From assembly GCA_036505615.1 (NCBI GenBank), contig DASXTB010000014.1, positions 1 to 56,918 of the forward strand: 56,918 nt of DNA, written 5' to 3'. This document shows, piece by piece, positions 15,789-24,550 of the stretch. The position numbers and the translations under genes are program-made. The stretch comes from DASXTB01 sp036505615. GTDB taxonomy: Bacteria; Acidobacteriota; UBA6911; JACQSX01. The number at the start of each line of letters is the position of its first letter. Position 1 is the first letter of the stretch. A model generated the notes under the pieces. The model saw only the letters and a program-made list of their open reading frames with translations, made no database searches and was not told the origin of the DNA.

Positions 15789-16808
15789 ATGCCAGACGAT
15801 CGTTTGATGAATCCGGAGCCGAGGGACGAAGAGAGCACCTTCGAGTCCAGTCTTCGTCCTCGCACGTTGAAGGAATACTTTGGCCAGCCTCACGTGAAGG
15901 AGAACATGGAGATTTCCATTCAGGCAGCTCGCCAGCGCAAGGAAGCGCTCGATCACGTGCTGCTGTACGGCCCCCCGGGATTGGGCAAGACTACGCTGGC
16001 TACCATCATCGCCAACGAGTTGGGAGTCAACTTTCGATCCAGCTCGGGGCCGGTCATTGAAAAGCGCGGTGATTTAGTCGCAATCCTCAGTAACTTGGAG
16101 CAAAGCGACGTTCTCTTTATCGACGAAATTCATCGCCTGCAGCCTTCCATTGAAGAGATTCTCTATCCGGCTATGGAGGACTATCAAATCGACCTCGTCA
16201 TTGGCGAGGGACCGAGTGCGCGCAGCATCAAGTACCATTTGCCCAAGTTCACGCTGGTGGGGGCGACTACTCGCGCCGGATTGCTCACTTCACCCCTCCG
16301 GGGAAGGTTTGGCATCATCCATCGGCTGGACTTTTATGATGAAGCCGAACTGAAGAAGATCACACTTCGTTCCGCCGGAATCCTGAGCGTCAAAATAGAC
16401 GACCAGGGCGCAACAGAAATCGCTCGTCGCTCACGGGGAACTCCTCGGATTGCCAACCGGCTCTTGAGGCGCGTCCGCGACTATGCGCAAGTGAGGGCTG
16501 ACGGAGTGATCACGAGCAAAGTGGCGATCGAGGCGCTGGAGCTGATGAAGGTAGATCGTTTCGGAATCGATGAAGTCGATCGCAAGCTGCTTCTGACAAT
16601 CATTCACAAGTTCGGGGGCGGGCCCGTGGGCGTGGGGACTATTTCTGCCGCCATCAGCGAAGAGCAAGATGCAATCGAAGATATCTACGAGCCCTACCTG
16701 ATCCAGATCGGCTTTCTAAATCGTACGCCGCGAGGACGAGTAGCCACGCCGCTTGCCTACAGCCACTTCAAGGTCGATCCACATAATCCACAGCGGGGGT
16801 TGTTCTAA
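15780..16808 (+). CDS. ruvB: Holliday junction DNA helicase motor RuvB
   Basis: AAA+ hexameric motor of branch migration. The 342 residues show Walker A (YGPPGLGKTTLA, about 62-73), Walker B (LFIDEIHRL), sensor 1 (VGATTRAGLL), the arginine finger and the C-terminal winged helix (RTPRGRVATPLAYSHF). The predicted first ATG (15780) belongs to a heptad-repeat unit and has no ribosome site; a second ATG at 15789 gives MPDDRLMNPE and is equally possible. It follows ruvA by 155 nt, same direction. Confidence 0.96.
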   Translation: MTKMPDDRLMNPEPRDEESTFESSLRPRTLKEYFGQPHVKENMEISIQAARQRKEALDHVLLYGPPGLGKTTLATIIANELGVNFRSSSGPVIEKRGDLVAILSNLEQSDVLFIDEIHRLQPSIEEILYPAMEDYQIDLVIGEGPSARSIKYHLPKFTLVGATTRAGLLTSPLRGRFGIIHRLDFYDEAELKKITLRSAGILSVKIDDQGATEIARRSRGTPRIANRLLRRVRDYAQVRADGVITSKVAIEALELMKVDRFGIDEVDRKLLLTIIHKFGGGPVGVGTISAAISEEQDAIEDIYEPYLIQIGFLNRTPRGRVATPLAYSHFKVDPHNPQRGLF

Positions 16809-16821
16809 GCCCAACACGTGC

Positions 16822-16852
16822 TGTGGGGGCGCGCGGCCGTGCGCCCTGCGAT
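16822..16852. repeat. REP-like palindrome after ruvB
   Basis: GGGCGCGCGGCCGTGCGCCC within a TGTGG...TGCGATGTC context, the same family as at 3245-3264 and 12517-12544. It lies 14 nt after the ruvB stop. The rest of 16853-17184 holds no convincing gene apart from a doubtful 41-codon frame at 16922-17047. Confidence 0.7.
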
Positions 16853-17184
16853 GTCGAGAAGCCGGATGGCAAAGTGCCCTCTTCCAGGCACGGCCCACAT
16901 GAAGTGTTCGAGGGATCCGCCATGAATATCTTCTCTCCCAGGTTTGAAGGTAGAGTGCAGATCAAGACGCGTTGGGCTGGCCATATTTTGGGGCTCCGTC
17001 GTCTTCTGGGGATTTGTCTGGCCCTGGGTGTTGGTTGCAATTCATAAGGGGCCGGCACGAAAACTCCTCGTCAGGATTGTTCAAGCAGTGGACGAAGGCG
17101 AGTGAACTGCCGCGCCATTGACCACGTCCGCAGGGGTCACATGGCCGTGAGTCTCTGCGGTGGAAGAAGCGAGCCCGCAGTGCA

Positions 17185-17193
17185 TGCTATAAT
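17185..17193 (+). promoter_or_regulatory. Extended -10 promoter of the YggT-like gene
   Basis: TGCTATAAT is a perfect extended -10 (TGnTATAAT). The ATG follows at 17203, so a start site 6-7 nt after the -10 would give a nearly leaderless mRNA. No good -35 is visible, as is usual for extended -10 promoters. Confidence 0.6.
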
Positions 17194-17202
17194 TGTCTCC
17201 AA

Positions 17203-17724
17203 ATGGCTCTAGACGACGACAAGCTGAAAATCGACGAGTCGCGCAAGATCGAGCAACATGAAGCGGTCAAAGGCGAAGTGCGCAAAGAAGTCCACGATGA
17301 AATAAGTCGCTCGGCCGGCCAGTTTACCGAAACAGATGAGGCACAGGCACAGGTCCTGGCCGAGAAACTCAAGCAGAAGGCTAAAACCGAGGTTGTCCAG
17401 ACCGAGGCAGAGCTGGAGCGTGCCAGAGGAGTGGCGCGGATCTCGCAGGTCATCGACTATCTCTTTTACTTGTGCTACGGATTTATCGGCCTGGACATCG
17501 TGCTGGACCTGATCGGGGCTAACCCCGCGAGCGGCTTCAAAAGGTTCGTCGACGCTGTAGTCTACCCACTGCTGTTACCTTTCCGGGGGCTTCTACCGGA
17601 TTTCGGGCACGGCCGATTCCGTTTCATGTTGTCTTACGTAATTGGCCTGATCGTATACCTGCTGCTGCACCTTGCCGTCAACGGGCTGCTGCGGGTGCTT
17701 GCCTTCAGAAAGACGTCGGTCTGA
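17203..17724 (+). CDS. YggT-like membrane protein with long coiled-coil N terminus
   Basis: A 173-residue inner-membrane protein. Residues 1-75 are highly charged and helical (DKLKIDESRKIEQHEAVK, then DEAQAQVLAEKLKQKAKTE), a probable cytoplasmic coiled coil. Then come two or three membrane segments (VIDYLFYLCYGFIGLDIVL, and FMLSYVIGLIVYLLLHLAV), separated by a loop with VVYPLLLPFRGLLPDF. The membrane part resembles YggT/YlmG proteins, where a hydrophobic pair flanks an L-P-F-R loop; the long N terminus is unusual for them. Function unknown. Confidence 0.7.
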   Translation: MALDDDKLKIDESRKIEQHEAVKGEVRKEVHDEISRSAGQFTETDEAQAQVLAEKLKQKAKTEVVQTEAELERARGVARISQVIDYLFYLCYGFIGLDIVLDLIGANPASGFKRFVDAVVYPLLLPFRGLLPDFGHGRFRFMLSYVIGLIVYLLLHLAVNGLLRVLAFRKTSV

Positions 17725-17786
17725 ATCTGCGGCCATGGCCGCAGATGACGCAAACATATCTCCCCGCTCGCTGAGACGCCGTTAAA

Positions 17787-17897
17787 AAATACTGAGCCGC
17801 GCGCGTAAGCAAGCGGACCCGCGATCTATCAAATCAAAGACGGCGCGAGCATTGCAGGTCGGAGTGTCCGCTTGCTTACGCGTGCGGCTCAGTATTT
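17787..17897. repeat. Long perfect-type inverted repeat (31-bp arms)
   Basis: The arms 17787-17817 and 17867-17897 are 31-bp inverted copies with one mismatch; each reads from CCGCTTGCTTACGCG to CGGCTCAGTATTT. The 49-bp core is unique. A CCGCTTGCTTACG-type repeat is common in Planctomycetes and Acidobacteria (recall). It stands alone in the gap between the YggT-like gene and the TPR gene and could serve as a strong hairpin. No gene is seen elsewhere in 17725-18059. Confidence 0.85.
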
Positions 17898-18059
17898 CTT
17901 TACACATTCTGACGCTCACGTTCTGATGACCCGATCCTCACCTCTCTAGGTTCTCCGGGCCTAAATTTTTTTCATTGTTGAAATCCACCGCGCCATTTCT
18001 CTCGTAGGTCTTGTGTAAGTTCGGGAAATTCACCAGCAGGTCACATTTTCGGAGGCTCC

Positions 18060-19373
18060 ATGAAACGGTTCTCCATTGTTTTCTCATGCCTTTCTGCCCT
18101 TCTCGTTTCTCTTGCCGGTTGTCACCAAGGCGCCGAGAGGTCGAAAGCCATGGCCCTGTCGAAGCCCGACGCCTGTGCGCTGGCGCTGGCAGCGCAGGCC
18201 GGAGAAGAAAGAGCAGGGAAAATTGACGAGCAGATTGGTGCTCTCCAGCAAATGGCGCGAAGCTCGCACAGGCCCGGCCCTCTATTGGAGCAATTGGGGC
18301 AAAGATTCATCGCTAAGGCCCGTTTGAGCAATGATCCCGGCTACTACAGGCTCGCCGAACAATGTGCTCAGTGTCTCGAGTTCAAGGATCCTGGCAACGT
18401 CCAGGCGTTACTGCTTCAAGGTCATGTCCTGCACCAGTTACATCGATTCCAGGAGGCGGAGTCGTTCGCGCGCAGAGCCGTCAGCAGACGCGGCTCTTTT
18501 TTGGATTACGGACTGCTGGGAGACGCGCTGATGGAGCAGGGCAAGCTCCCGGAGGCGGCTCGCGCTTACCAGAAGATGATGGACATTAAGCCGTTCTATC
18601 AATCCTACGCACGGGCTGCCCACGTGAGGTGGCTGAGAGGCGATCTGACAGGCGCGACCGCATTGATGGCGATGGCCGTGGCGGCAGCTTCCCCGGAGGA
18701 TCCCGAATCGGTAGCCTGGGCATACTCCAGGCTGGCGCTATTCCAGTTGCAGGCAGGGCTGACGACAAAAGCTCTGAAATCGTGTGATGCAGCACTCACC
18801 TTCTTGGACCATTATCCGGGGGCGCTGCTGGTGGCAGGCCGCGCGCTCCTGGCGCAGGGCAAAACGGCGCAAGCAATCGAGTCCCTTCGGCGCGCCGCCG
18901 CTGCCAACCCTTTGCCAGAGTATCAGTGGTCGCTGGCGGATGCTTTGCGGGCTGGTGGACGTGAGGATGAAGCTCGATCAGTCGAAACCCAGTTGAGAGA
19001 GCATGCCGCCCTCACCGATCCCCGGACTTTTGCACTCTATCTCGCAACACGGGGGCAAGAAGCCGAAAAGGCCATTCAACTTGCCCGCAGGGAATTGGAA
19101 AATCGCAAGGACATCTTCACTTGGGATGCGCTGGCTTGGTCGTTGGCAGCCGCGGGTCGCGCGGGCGAAGCAAGGCAGATGATCCAGTGCGCCCTATCGG
19201 AAGGAACCATGGACGCGCGGCTCTTCTACCATGCCGGAGTAATCGCGTACCAGTCCGGTCACCGGAGCGAGGCGCGGCGGTGGCTCGGCGAAGCCAAGAA
19301 AATTGAGCAGATGTTATTGCCCTCTGAGCAGAAAAAACTCAATGCATTCGATTCCAAAGGAGGAATTCAATGA
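18060..19373 (+). CDS. TPR-repeat lipoprotein
   Basis: A 437-residue exported protein. The signal peptide ends in a lipobox (LVSLAGC, Cys21), so it is probably lipid-anchored. The rest is built of tetratricopeptide-type helices (ALLLQGHVLHQLHRFQEAE, YGLLGDALMEQGKLPEAAR, LLVAGRALLAQGKTAQAIE, AGVIAYQSGHRSEARRWL). A GGAGG ribosome site precedes the ATG. Its stop overlaps the start of the DUF4331 gene (ATGA), so the two are coupled; a scaffold or assembly role for the neighbour is an inference. Confidence 0.85.
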   Translation: MKRFSIVFSCLSALLVSLAGCHQGAERSKAMALSKPDACALALAAQAGEERAGKIDEQIGALQQMARSSHRPGPLLEQLGQRFIAKARLSNDPGYYRLAEQCAQCLEFKDPGNVQALLLQGHVLHQLHRFQEAESFARRAVSRRGSFLDYGLLGDALMEQGKLPEAARAYQKMMDIKPFYQSYARAAHVRWLRGDLTGATALMAMAVAAASPEDPESVAWAYSRLALFQLQAGLTTKALKSCDAALTFLDHYPGALLVAGRALLAQGKTAQAIESLRRAAAANPLPEYQWSLADALRAGGREDEARSVETQLREHAALTDPRTFALYLATRGQEAEKAIQLARRELENRKDIFTWDALAWSLAAAGRAGEARQMIQCALSEGTMDARLFYHAGVIAYQSGHRSEARRWLGEAKKIEQMLLPSEQKKLNAFDSKGGIQ

Positions 19374-20842
19374 ATCAAATCTTTAGGATGTTCCGTTCTA
19401 TCGTGCCCATGGCGGTATTGATTCTCTGGCCGTGCACGGTCTTCGCGTCCAGCCACATGGATGCTCCGCTGATCGTTCTTGATCCGGCCGCCAACACGAC
19501 CGATGTGTATGCTTTCGTTTCGCAGGTCAACGGCGTCAAATACCTCACAACCGCTTTGGCAGTTTACCCGCATGAGGAGCCCGGAATCGGTCCGAACAAA
19601 TACAACTTCGACCCAAATGTGCTCTATGAGATCCACCTGGCGACCGGCCCCGATATTGCTGCCGGGCGTGCCACGTTCAGCTATCAGTTCCGCTTCAGTA
19701 CCCGTTACAAGAATACCGCTACCATTCTTCAGTCTTACCTCGGCGTAATACAGGACGTTGACGACGCATCCCAGAACCTGACTCAGACCTACACAGTAAC
19801 AAGAGTCAACAGAAAGGATGACAAGTTTGGATTTCGCGGCACCGTGCTGGGTAGCGGAATCGTGCCTCCTAATAACCAGGGAATTGCGACGCCCCAATAC
19901 AATCTGAACGCGGGCAATGGCCGGGCTAAGGACGGCGTGACGCGTGAGTCCGATTTGGATCGGTACACTGCGCAGACCTTAACAAGCCTGACTGGCGGGT
20001 ATCGTGCATGGGCCGGGCAGAGGGACGATGGTTTCTATGCCGATATCAACGCTATTTTTGACCTGTTGCAGCTTCGTCCGGCAGGCCAGGCGCAGGATTC
20101 GCAGGGAGGATTTAACGTGCATACCATGGTGCTGCAGATCCCGATAAGCGATATCGGCGGGGACATGCAGGTAGTGGGAGTTTACGCCACAACCTCGAGG
20201 CGCCGCGTGCACTTTGACCTGGACAGCGACTTCATCAGCATTTCCGATTTCGTGCAAGTGGGACGGCAAGGAAATCCGCTGTTCTGCGAGGCTTTGGTCG
20301 GAATCGACGACAAGGATTTGTACAATCAGACCACTCCTGACGTGGACAACAAGCTCTTCCGCAAGTATGCCGAAAACCCGGAGCTGGCCAAACTTCTCAA
20401 CCTGATTGTCCTTAAAGGTTCGCCCATTCCCGGCATCGAGACCGGGCGCAGCGACATCGCAGGCATTTTTATTCCTGACCTGATCAAAGTGGATCTCTCC
20501 ACAGATCCGGCACGTTTGGCTGGAGGCGGTTCCAATCACCCAACGACTCCTGATGATCCAGGTTTCTCGCGTCTGGGCATTTTTGGGAATGACGTGCTGA
20601 CCAGCAAAGTCCAACAGGGTTTTGGAAATGGGACAATTCCCGGCGGGTGGCCGAACGGTCGGCGCTTCGGCGACGACGTTGTCGATATTGCCGTCACAGC
20701 GCTGATAAGCGACCTTCGGGTGTTGCCGCCCGTGGTGAGGGGACCCGCGGGGGACAACGTTGATAAGAACGATGCTGTTTACAACAAAGTGATGCCCTAT
20801 GCGGCCACACCGCAGAATGGGCGCGTCCACTCGCATCCGTAA
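19370..20842 (+). CDS. Exported DUF4331 family protein
   Basis: A 490-residue protein with a signal peptide (cleaved after CTVFA) followed by the family hallmark SSHMDAPLIVLDPAANTTD. Further DUF4331 features are repeated beta-rich segments (YEIHLATGPD, FSYQFRFSTRY), a FDLDSDFISISDFVQVGR stretch and the C-terminal NDVLTSKVQQGFGNGTIPGG. A strong AAGGAGG site precedes the start. The biochemical role of the family is not known to me. The gene is coupled to the TPR lipoprotein and followed by a HupE/UreJ-like gene, a neighbourhood I also recall from other phyla. Confidence 0.9.
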   Translation: MNQIFRMFRSIVPMAVLILWPCTVFASSHMDAPLIVLDPAANTTDVYAFVSQVNGVKYLTTALAVYPHEEPGIGPNKYNFDPNVLYEIHLATGPDIAAGRATFSYQFRFSTRYKNTATILQSYLGVIQDVDDASQNLTQTYTVTRVNRKDDKFGFRGTVLGSGIVPPNNQGIATPQYNLNAGNGRAKDGVTRESDLDRYTAQTLTSLTGGYRAWAGQRDDGFYADINAIFDLLQLRPAGQAQDSQGGFNVHTMVLQIPISDIGGDMQVVGVYATTSRRRVHFDLDSDFISISDFVQVGRQGNPLFCEALVGIDDKDLYNQTTPDVDNKLFRKYAENPELAKLLNLIVLKGSPIPGIETGRSDIAGIFIPDLIKVDLSTDPARLAGGGSNHPTTPDDPGFSRLGIFGNDVLTSKVQQGFGNGTIPGGWPNGRRFGDDVVDIAVTALISDLRVLPPVVRGPAGDNVDKNDAVYNKVMPYAATPQNGRVHSHP

Positions 20843-20847
20843 AACTT

Positions 20848-21178
20848 GAACCACGGGGAACACGGGAAACACGGCCCAGCCAGGCCATAGGCAAATAAGA
20901 GTCGATCACGAGCACCCCGCTGGGCGGGGTCAACGACCACGACCACGTCTACGCGGACGACTTGACGACTCGACCGATCGTAGTCGTGGACGTTGACGTG
21001 CTCGTGAACCTGCTCGTGGTCGGTTGTTTCGACCAAAGAATGTTGCTAAGAAAAACAAGAAGTTGCCAACCTGTGTCATGGCGAGATAAGTATCGCTGAC
21101 TAACAGTTTGGCAATTTGAGCAAACCTTTCTGGTCCCTGTGGTCCCCGTGGTCCCAGTGTTCCCCGTGGCGCAGTTTC
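20848..21178. repeat. Nested mirrored repeats (9-bp outer, 6-bp inner arms)
   Basis: Outer arms: 9-bp units CACGGGGAA/CACGGGAAA/CACGGCCCA at 20851-20880, mirrored by GGTCCCTGT/GGTCCCCGT/GGTCCCAGT/GTTCCCCGT at 21131-21170. Inner arms: about 6-bp units (GACCAC, GACCAC, GTCTAC) at 20930-20960, mirrored by GTCGTG/GACGTT/GACGTG/CTCGTG at about 20980-21025. No gene is seen in this gap. Confidence 0.85.
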
Positions 21179-21189
21179 ATAGAGGCCCT

Positions 21190-22248
21190 ATGCGAAATGT
21201 TTTCTGGGTAGTGCTGCTTTTTGTCGTGTTCTGCACCGTTGCGCAGGCCCACGACCCGGGCCTCAGCTCTGTTGAGATGCAGCTCAAAAAGAATTGCCTG
21301 GAGGCGCGAATCACTTTTGCCGTCAGGGACATCGAGCCATGGCTTCCTAGGGGCTGGAGTGGAAATAGGGAACTGAGTGTGCGAGAGCTCGCGTTTCCAC
21401 AGTGGGAGAGAATCGCATTCAATGCGCTTCAAATTGACCTTGACGGGCGAAAAACAACTCCTGTGCTGGAGGGAGCGCGATCAGACGCGGGCGCTATCCA
21501 ATTCGCTCTCCGGTATTCCGGGCAGGCTGAGTCGCAACTCACTGTTCGATCCTTGATACTGCCCAGTCTCCCTTTTGGACATCGGCAGTTCTTTTCCCTG
21601 AAAGACAGAGATGGAAACATCTTGAGCGAACACATGCTGGCCGCCAAAGCCAATGTGTTTACGCTGGACCTGGCTGCCTCGCGCAGCCGCTGGCTGTCCG
21701 GTTGGCAGTTTGTCGTGCTTGGTGTCAAGCACATCCTCACAGGCTACGACCATCTTCTCTTTCTGTTGGCTCTTTTGCTGGCGGGCGGCAGCTTGATTGA
21801 GGTAAGCAAGATTGTCACCTCTTTCACTGCCGCTCATTCCATTACGCTTGCGCTGGCTACACTCAATTTTGTTCAGATACCTTCCGGCGTAATCGAACCG
21901 CTGATTGCCGCCTCCATCGTGTATGTGGGAGTTGAGAATATTCTGGGTGCGAACCTGAAGCGGCGCTGGTTGCTGAGCTTCGCGTTCGGATTGATACACG
22001 GTTTTGGATTTTCTTCAGCGTTGAGGCAACTGGGCATTGGCGCGGCTGGAACCGGCATCTGGGTGCCTTTGTCCTCATTTAATATTGGGGTGGAATTAGG
22101 CCAGGGCGCGATTGTGCTTCTGGTGCTGCCCCTGATCTGGCAACTCAGGAAACGGCCCGCCTTTGTGTTTCGCTACGTCCCGTCCTGCTCACTGTTGGTT
22201 ACGCTGGCGGGCGCCTTTTGGCTGATCCAAAGAATATTGCTCGCCTGA
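21190..22248 (+). CDS. HupE/UreJ-like membrane protein
   Basis: A 352-residue protein with a signal peptide (MRNVFWVVLLFVVFCTVAQA), an extracytoplasmic beta-rich domain of about 140 residues, and six or seven membrane segments. The family motif is HILTGYDHLLFLLALLL, followed by SFTAAHSITLALATL and SFAFGLIHGFGFSSAL, whose histidines suggest metal handling, as in the HupE/UreJ nickel proteins. I use the ATG at 21190 because it begins the signal peptide; the frame is open to 21139. It is the third gene after the TPR and DUF4331 genes, and a co-operating role (perhaps metal delivery) is speculative. Confidence 0.85.
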   Translation: MRNVFWVVLLFVVFCTVAQAHDPGLSSVEMQLKKNCLEARITFAVRDIEPWLPRGWSGNRELSVRELAFPQWERIAFNALQIDLDGRKTTPVLEGARSDAGAIQFALRYSGQAESQLTVRSLILPSLPFGHRQFFSLKDRDGNILSEHMLAAKANVFTLDLAASRSRWLSGWQFVVLGVKHILTGYDHLLFLLALLLAGGSLIEVSKIVTSFTAAHSITLALATLNFVQIPSGVIEPLIAASIVYVGVENILGANLKRRWLLSFAFGLIHGFGFSSALRQLGIGAAGTGIWVPLSSFNIGVELGQGAIVLLVLPLIWQLRKRPAFVFRYVPSCSLLVTLAGAFWLIQRILLA

Positions 22249-22334
22249 AACCGGTAAAAGACCAGATAACCTTCTTACGTCGCCCCCATCACCTCTCTCG
22301 AATGTTAGAATGGAGCTTCTACGTGAGGTGAGCC

Positions 22335-23267
22335 TTGCACCCGTCAGTCGAAAAATTGCGGCGGTCGCTCCAGTCAGTGATTCGCGGTAAGGACGATGTC
22401 CTGGAATTTGCACTCACTTGCGTGCTGGCAGGCGGTCATTTGCTGATTGAGGACGTGCCCGGAGTGGGGAAGACGACGCTGGCCCAAGCGATCGCCCGAA
22501 GCCTGGGCTGCAGCTTTCATAAAATCCAGTTCACCAGCGACTTATTGCCCTCCGATCTGATCGGGGTCTCCATATTCAGTCCCGCGCGGAATGAGTTTGA
22601 ATTTCGGGAGGGCCCTTTGTTTGCAAACATCATCCTGGCGGATGAGATCAACCGGACGACGCCCAAGACGCAAAGCGCGCTGCTGGAGGCGATGAACGAT
22701 AAGCAGATAACCGTAGACGGCACCACCCACTCTCTGCCGCGGCCGTTCATAGTGGTGGCCACCCAGAACCCGATTGAGCACCATGGCACATATCCGCTTC
22801 CCGAATCTCAACTGGACCGCTTTTTGATGCGCATTCGTATGGGCTACCCCGATCGGGCCAGCGAAAAGGAAATATTGCGCGATCAAATCCGTATTGCACA
22901 AGGGGAGATAAATCCGGTAATGAGCGGAGAAGATCTACTGGCGAAGCAGGATGAAGTGGTGGCGGTGTCGATGAACAACGCGTTGACCGATTATTTGATG
23001 TCAGTGATCGAGAAAACACGGCAGAGCGAGTACTTCAGCTTGGGAATCAGCCCGCGTGGCAGTCTCGGCCTGTATCGGGCGTCTCAGGCTTTTGCCTACT
23101 TGCAGGGACGCGACTACGTAGTTCCCGATGATGTGAAGAAGATGGCCGTTCCTGTCCTGGCGCATCGGGTGGTGATCAGCGCCCGCTACACGACGCTTCT
23201 GAAGAAGAGTGAAGAGGCGGAATCAATACTGCGCGAAATTCTGGAAGAAGTGGAAGTGCCTGCATGA
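22335..23267 (+). CDS. MoxR-family AAA+ ATPase
   Basis: A 310-residue AAA+ chaperone of the MoxR branch: Walker A VPGVGKTTLAQAIA, Walker B ILADEINRTTPKTQSALLEAM, sensor FIVVATQNPIEHHGTYPLPE, then the lid domain. The start is TTG at 22335, backed by a ribosome site (AGGTGAG) at good spacing. It opens an operon with DUF58 and transglutaminase genes, each overlapping the next by ATGA; this trio is widespread and is thought to mature or assemble envelope or secreted proteins. Confidence 0.93.
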   Translation: MHPSVEKLRRSLQSVIRGKDDVLEFALTCVLAGGHLLIEDVPGVGKTTLAQAIARSLGCSFHKIQFTSDLLPSDLIGVSIFSPARNEFEFREGPLFANIILADEINRTTPKTQSALLEAMNDKQITVDGTTHSLPRPFIVVATQNPIEHHGTYPLPESQLDRFLMRIRMGYPDRASEKEILRDQIRIAQGEINPVMSGEDLLAKQDEVVAVSMNNALTDYLMSVIEKTRQSEYFSLGISPRGSLGLYRASQAFAYLQGRDYVVPDDVKKMAVPVLAHRVVISARYTTLLKKSEEAESILREILEEVEVPA

Positions 23268-24550
23268 ATCGGCGTTTCTGGATTGACTGGAAGTGGCGAG
23301 AATTCTTGCCGGGGTCGGTAATACTGATCCTGGCGCTCTTGGCGGCGCTGGCTTCCTCGGGAGCGGCTCAAGCCGGGAACCGTTTTTTCTCAGTAGTGCT
23401 CTCCCTTCTGGCGCTGGTCATGGCCTGTGTCGCGGGGATGATCCTGGTTCCGAAGTTGTTGGCCCAGGTGCGCTGGAGGATATTAGCATCGCTGCAGCTG
23501 TTCAGCGTCACCGGTATCGGAATATTTTCGACCTTCCTGATCGCCGTGCTGGCAATCGCTGCGCTCAACACCGGAAACAATCTGCTTTTTCTGATTGTTT
23601 CCGCGCTGCTTGTTTCGTATCTGGTTTCAGGGATCCTCGCCAAACTGGTGCTGAGCGGCCTGGCTATCGGTTACCACTTCCCGGCTCAGGTCTATGCGAC
23701 CCGGCCGACGCATTTCCTCTGGACGCTGCGAAATGAAAAGCGCTGGATCCCGTCTTTTTCGCTGCGAGCCGAAACCTGCCTGGAAGGGATGGACGGAACG
23801 AATCAGACAGTCAACTTTTATTTTCCCTTCCTGGAAGCTGAGCGTACTCATTCCCATGCGGTCCGCTACAAGTTCCCCCACCGCGGCGTTTACCGCATCG
23901 CCAAAGTGAATCTGATGACGCGCTTTCCCTTCGGTTTTTTCCAGCGGGGCCGGGCCCTGCGCCCCGACCGGGAGGTGCTGGTCTACCCGGAGGTCAAGCC
24001 GATTGAAAACTTCATGCATTTGCTTCCGTTCCTCCAAGGCGAACGAGAAACTTTGCTGAAAGGCCAGGGAGAGAGCCTGTACCAGATTCGCGAATACCGC
24101 AAAGGAGATGCCGTCAGGCACATACACTGGCGCTCCAGCGCCAAGGTGGGGCAGCTGATGGTGCGGGATTTTGCTCAGGGCTACGAAAATCAAGTGTGCC
24201 TCTGCCTGGACAACACAAGCGCCCACGAAAAATTCGAAGACGCAGTGACTTTGGCTGCCAGTATCGCGTCGCATTTTCACGACGAGGGAGCGCGCCTTCA
24301 ACTGGTGACCGCCGGAGGCTCCAGCAGCCTGGGCCGCCCAGGGGGCGAGCAACTGCTGGAAATCCTGGAGATGTTGACGCGTTTGGAGGTCGATTCTGGG
24401 GCCGGTCCGTTCTGGGATGTGATCCCGCAGAGAATGTCTTTTGTTCGGCCGGATGAGGTTTTCAAGATCGTGCTGACGCCGGCTCCGCCCGGGTCAGTGC
24501 CGGCGAATATCTGGAGAACGTCGCACGTAATTCATTTTCAGCAGCTATGA
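23264..24550 (+). CDS. DUF58 family membrane-anchored protein
   Basis: A 428-residue partner of MoxR. The N terminus has two membrane segments (VILILALLAALASSGAAQ; TFLIAVLAIAALNTGNNLLF). The DUF58 signature follows in the C-terminal half: GESLYQIREYRKGDAVRHIH, WRSSAKVGQLMVRDF. The last 150 residues resemble a von Willebrand A fold (VCLCLDNTSAHEKFEDAVTL) with an imperfect metal-site motif. It is coupled to moxR and to the transglutaminase gene. Confidence 0.92.
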   Translation: MNRRFWIDWKWREFLPGSVILILALLAALASSGAAQAGNRFFSVVLSLLALVMACVAGMILVPKLLAQVRWRILASLQLFSVTGIGIFSTFLIAVLAIAALNTGNNLLFLIVSALLVSYLVSGILAKLVLSGLAIGYHFPAQVYATRPTHFLWTLRNEKRWIPSFSLRAETCLEGMDGTNQTVNFYFPFLEAERTHSHAVRYKFPHRGVYRIAKVNLMTRFPFGFFQRGRALRPDREVLVYPEVKPIENFMHLLPFLQGERETLLKGQGESLYQIREYRKGDAVRHIHWRSSAKVGQLMVRDFAQGYENQVCLCLDNTSAHEKFEDAVTLAASIASHFHDEGARLQLVTAGGSSSLGRPGGEQLLEILEMLTRLEVDSGAGPFWDVIPQRMSFVRPDEVFKIVLTPAPPGSVPANIWRTSHVIHFQQL

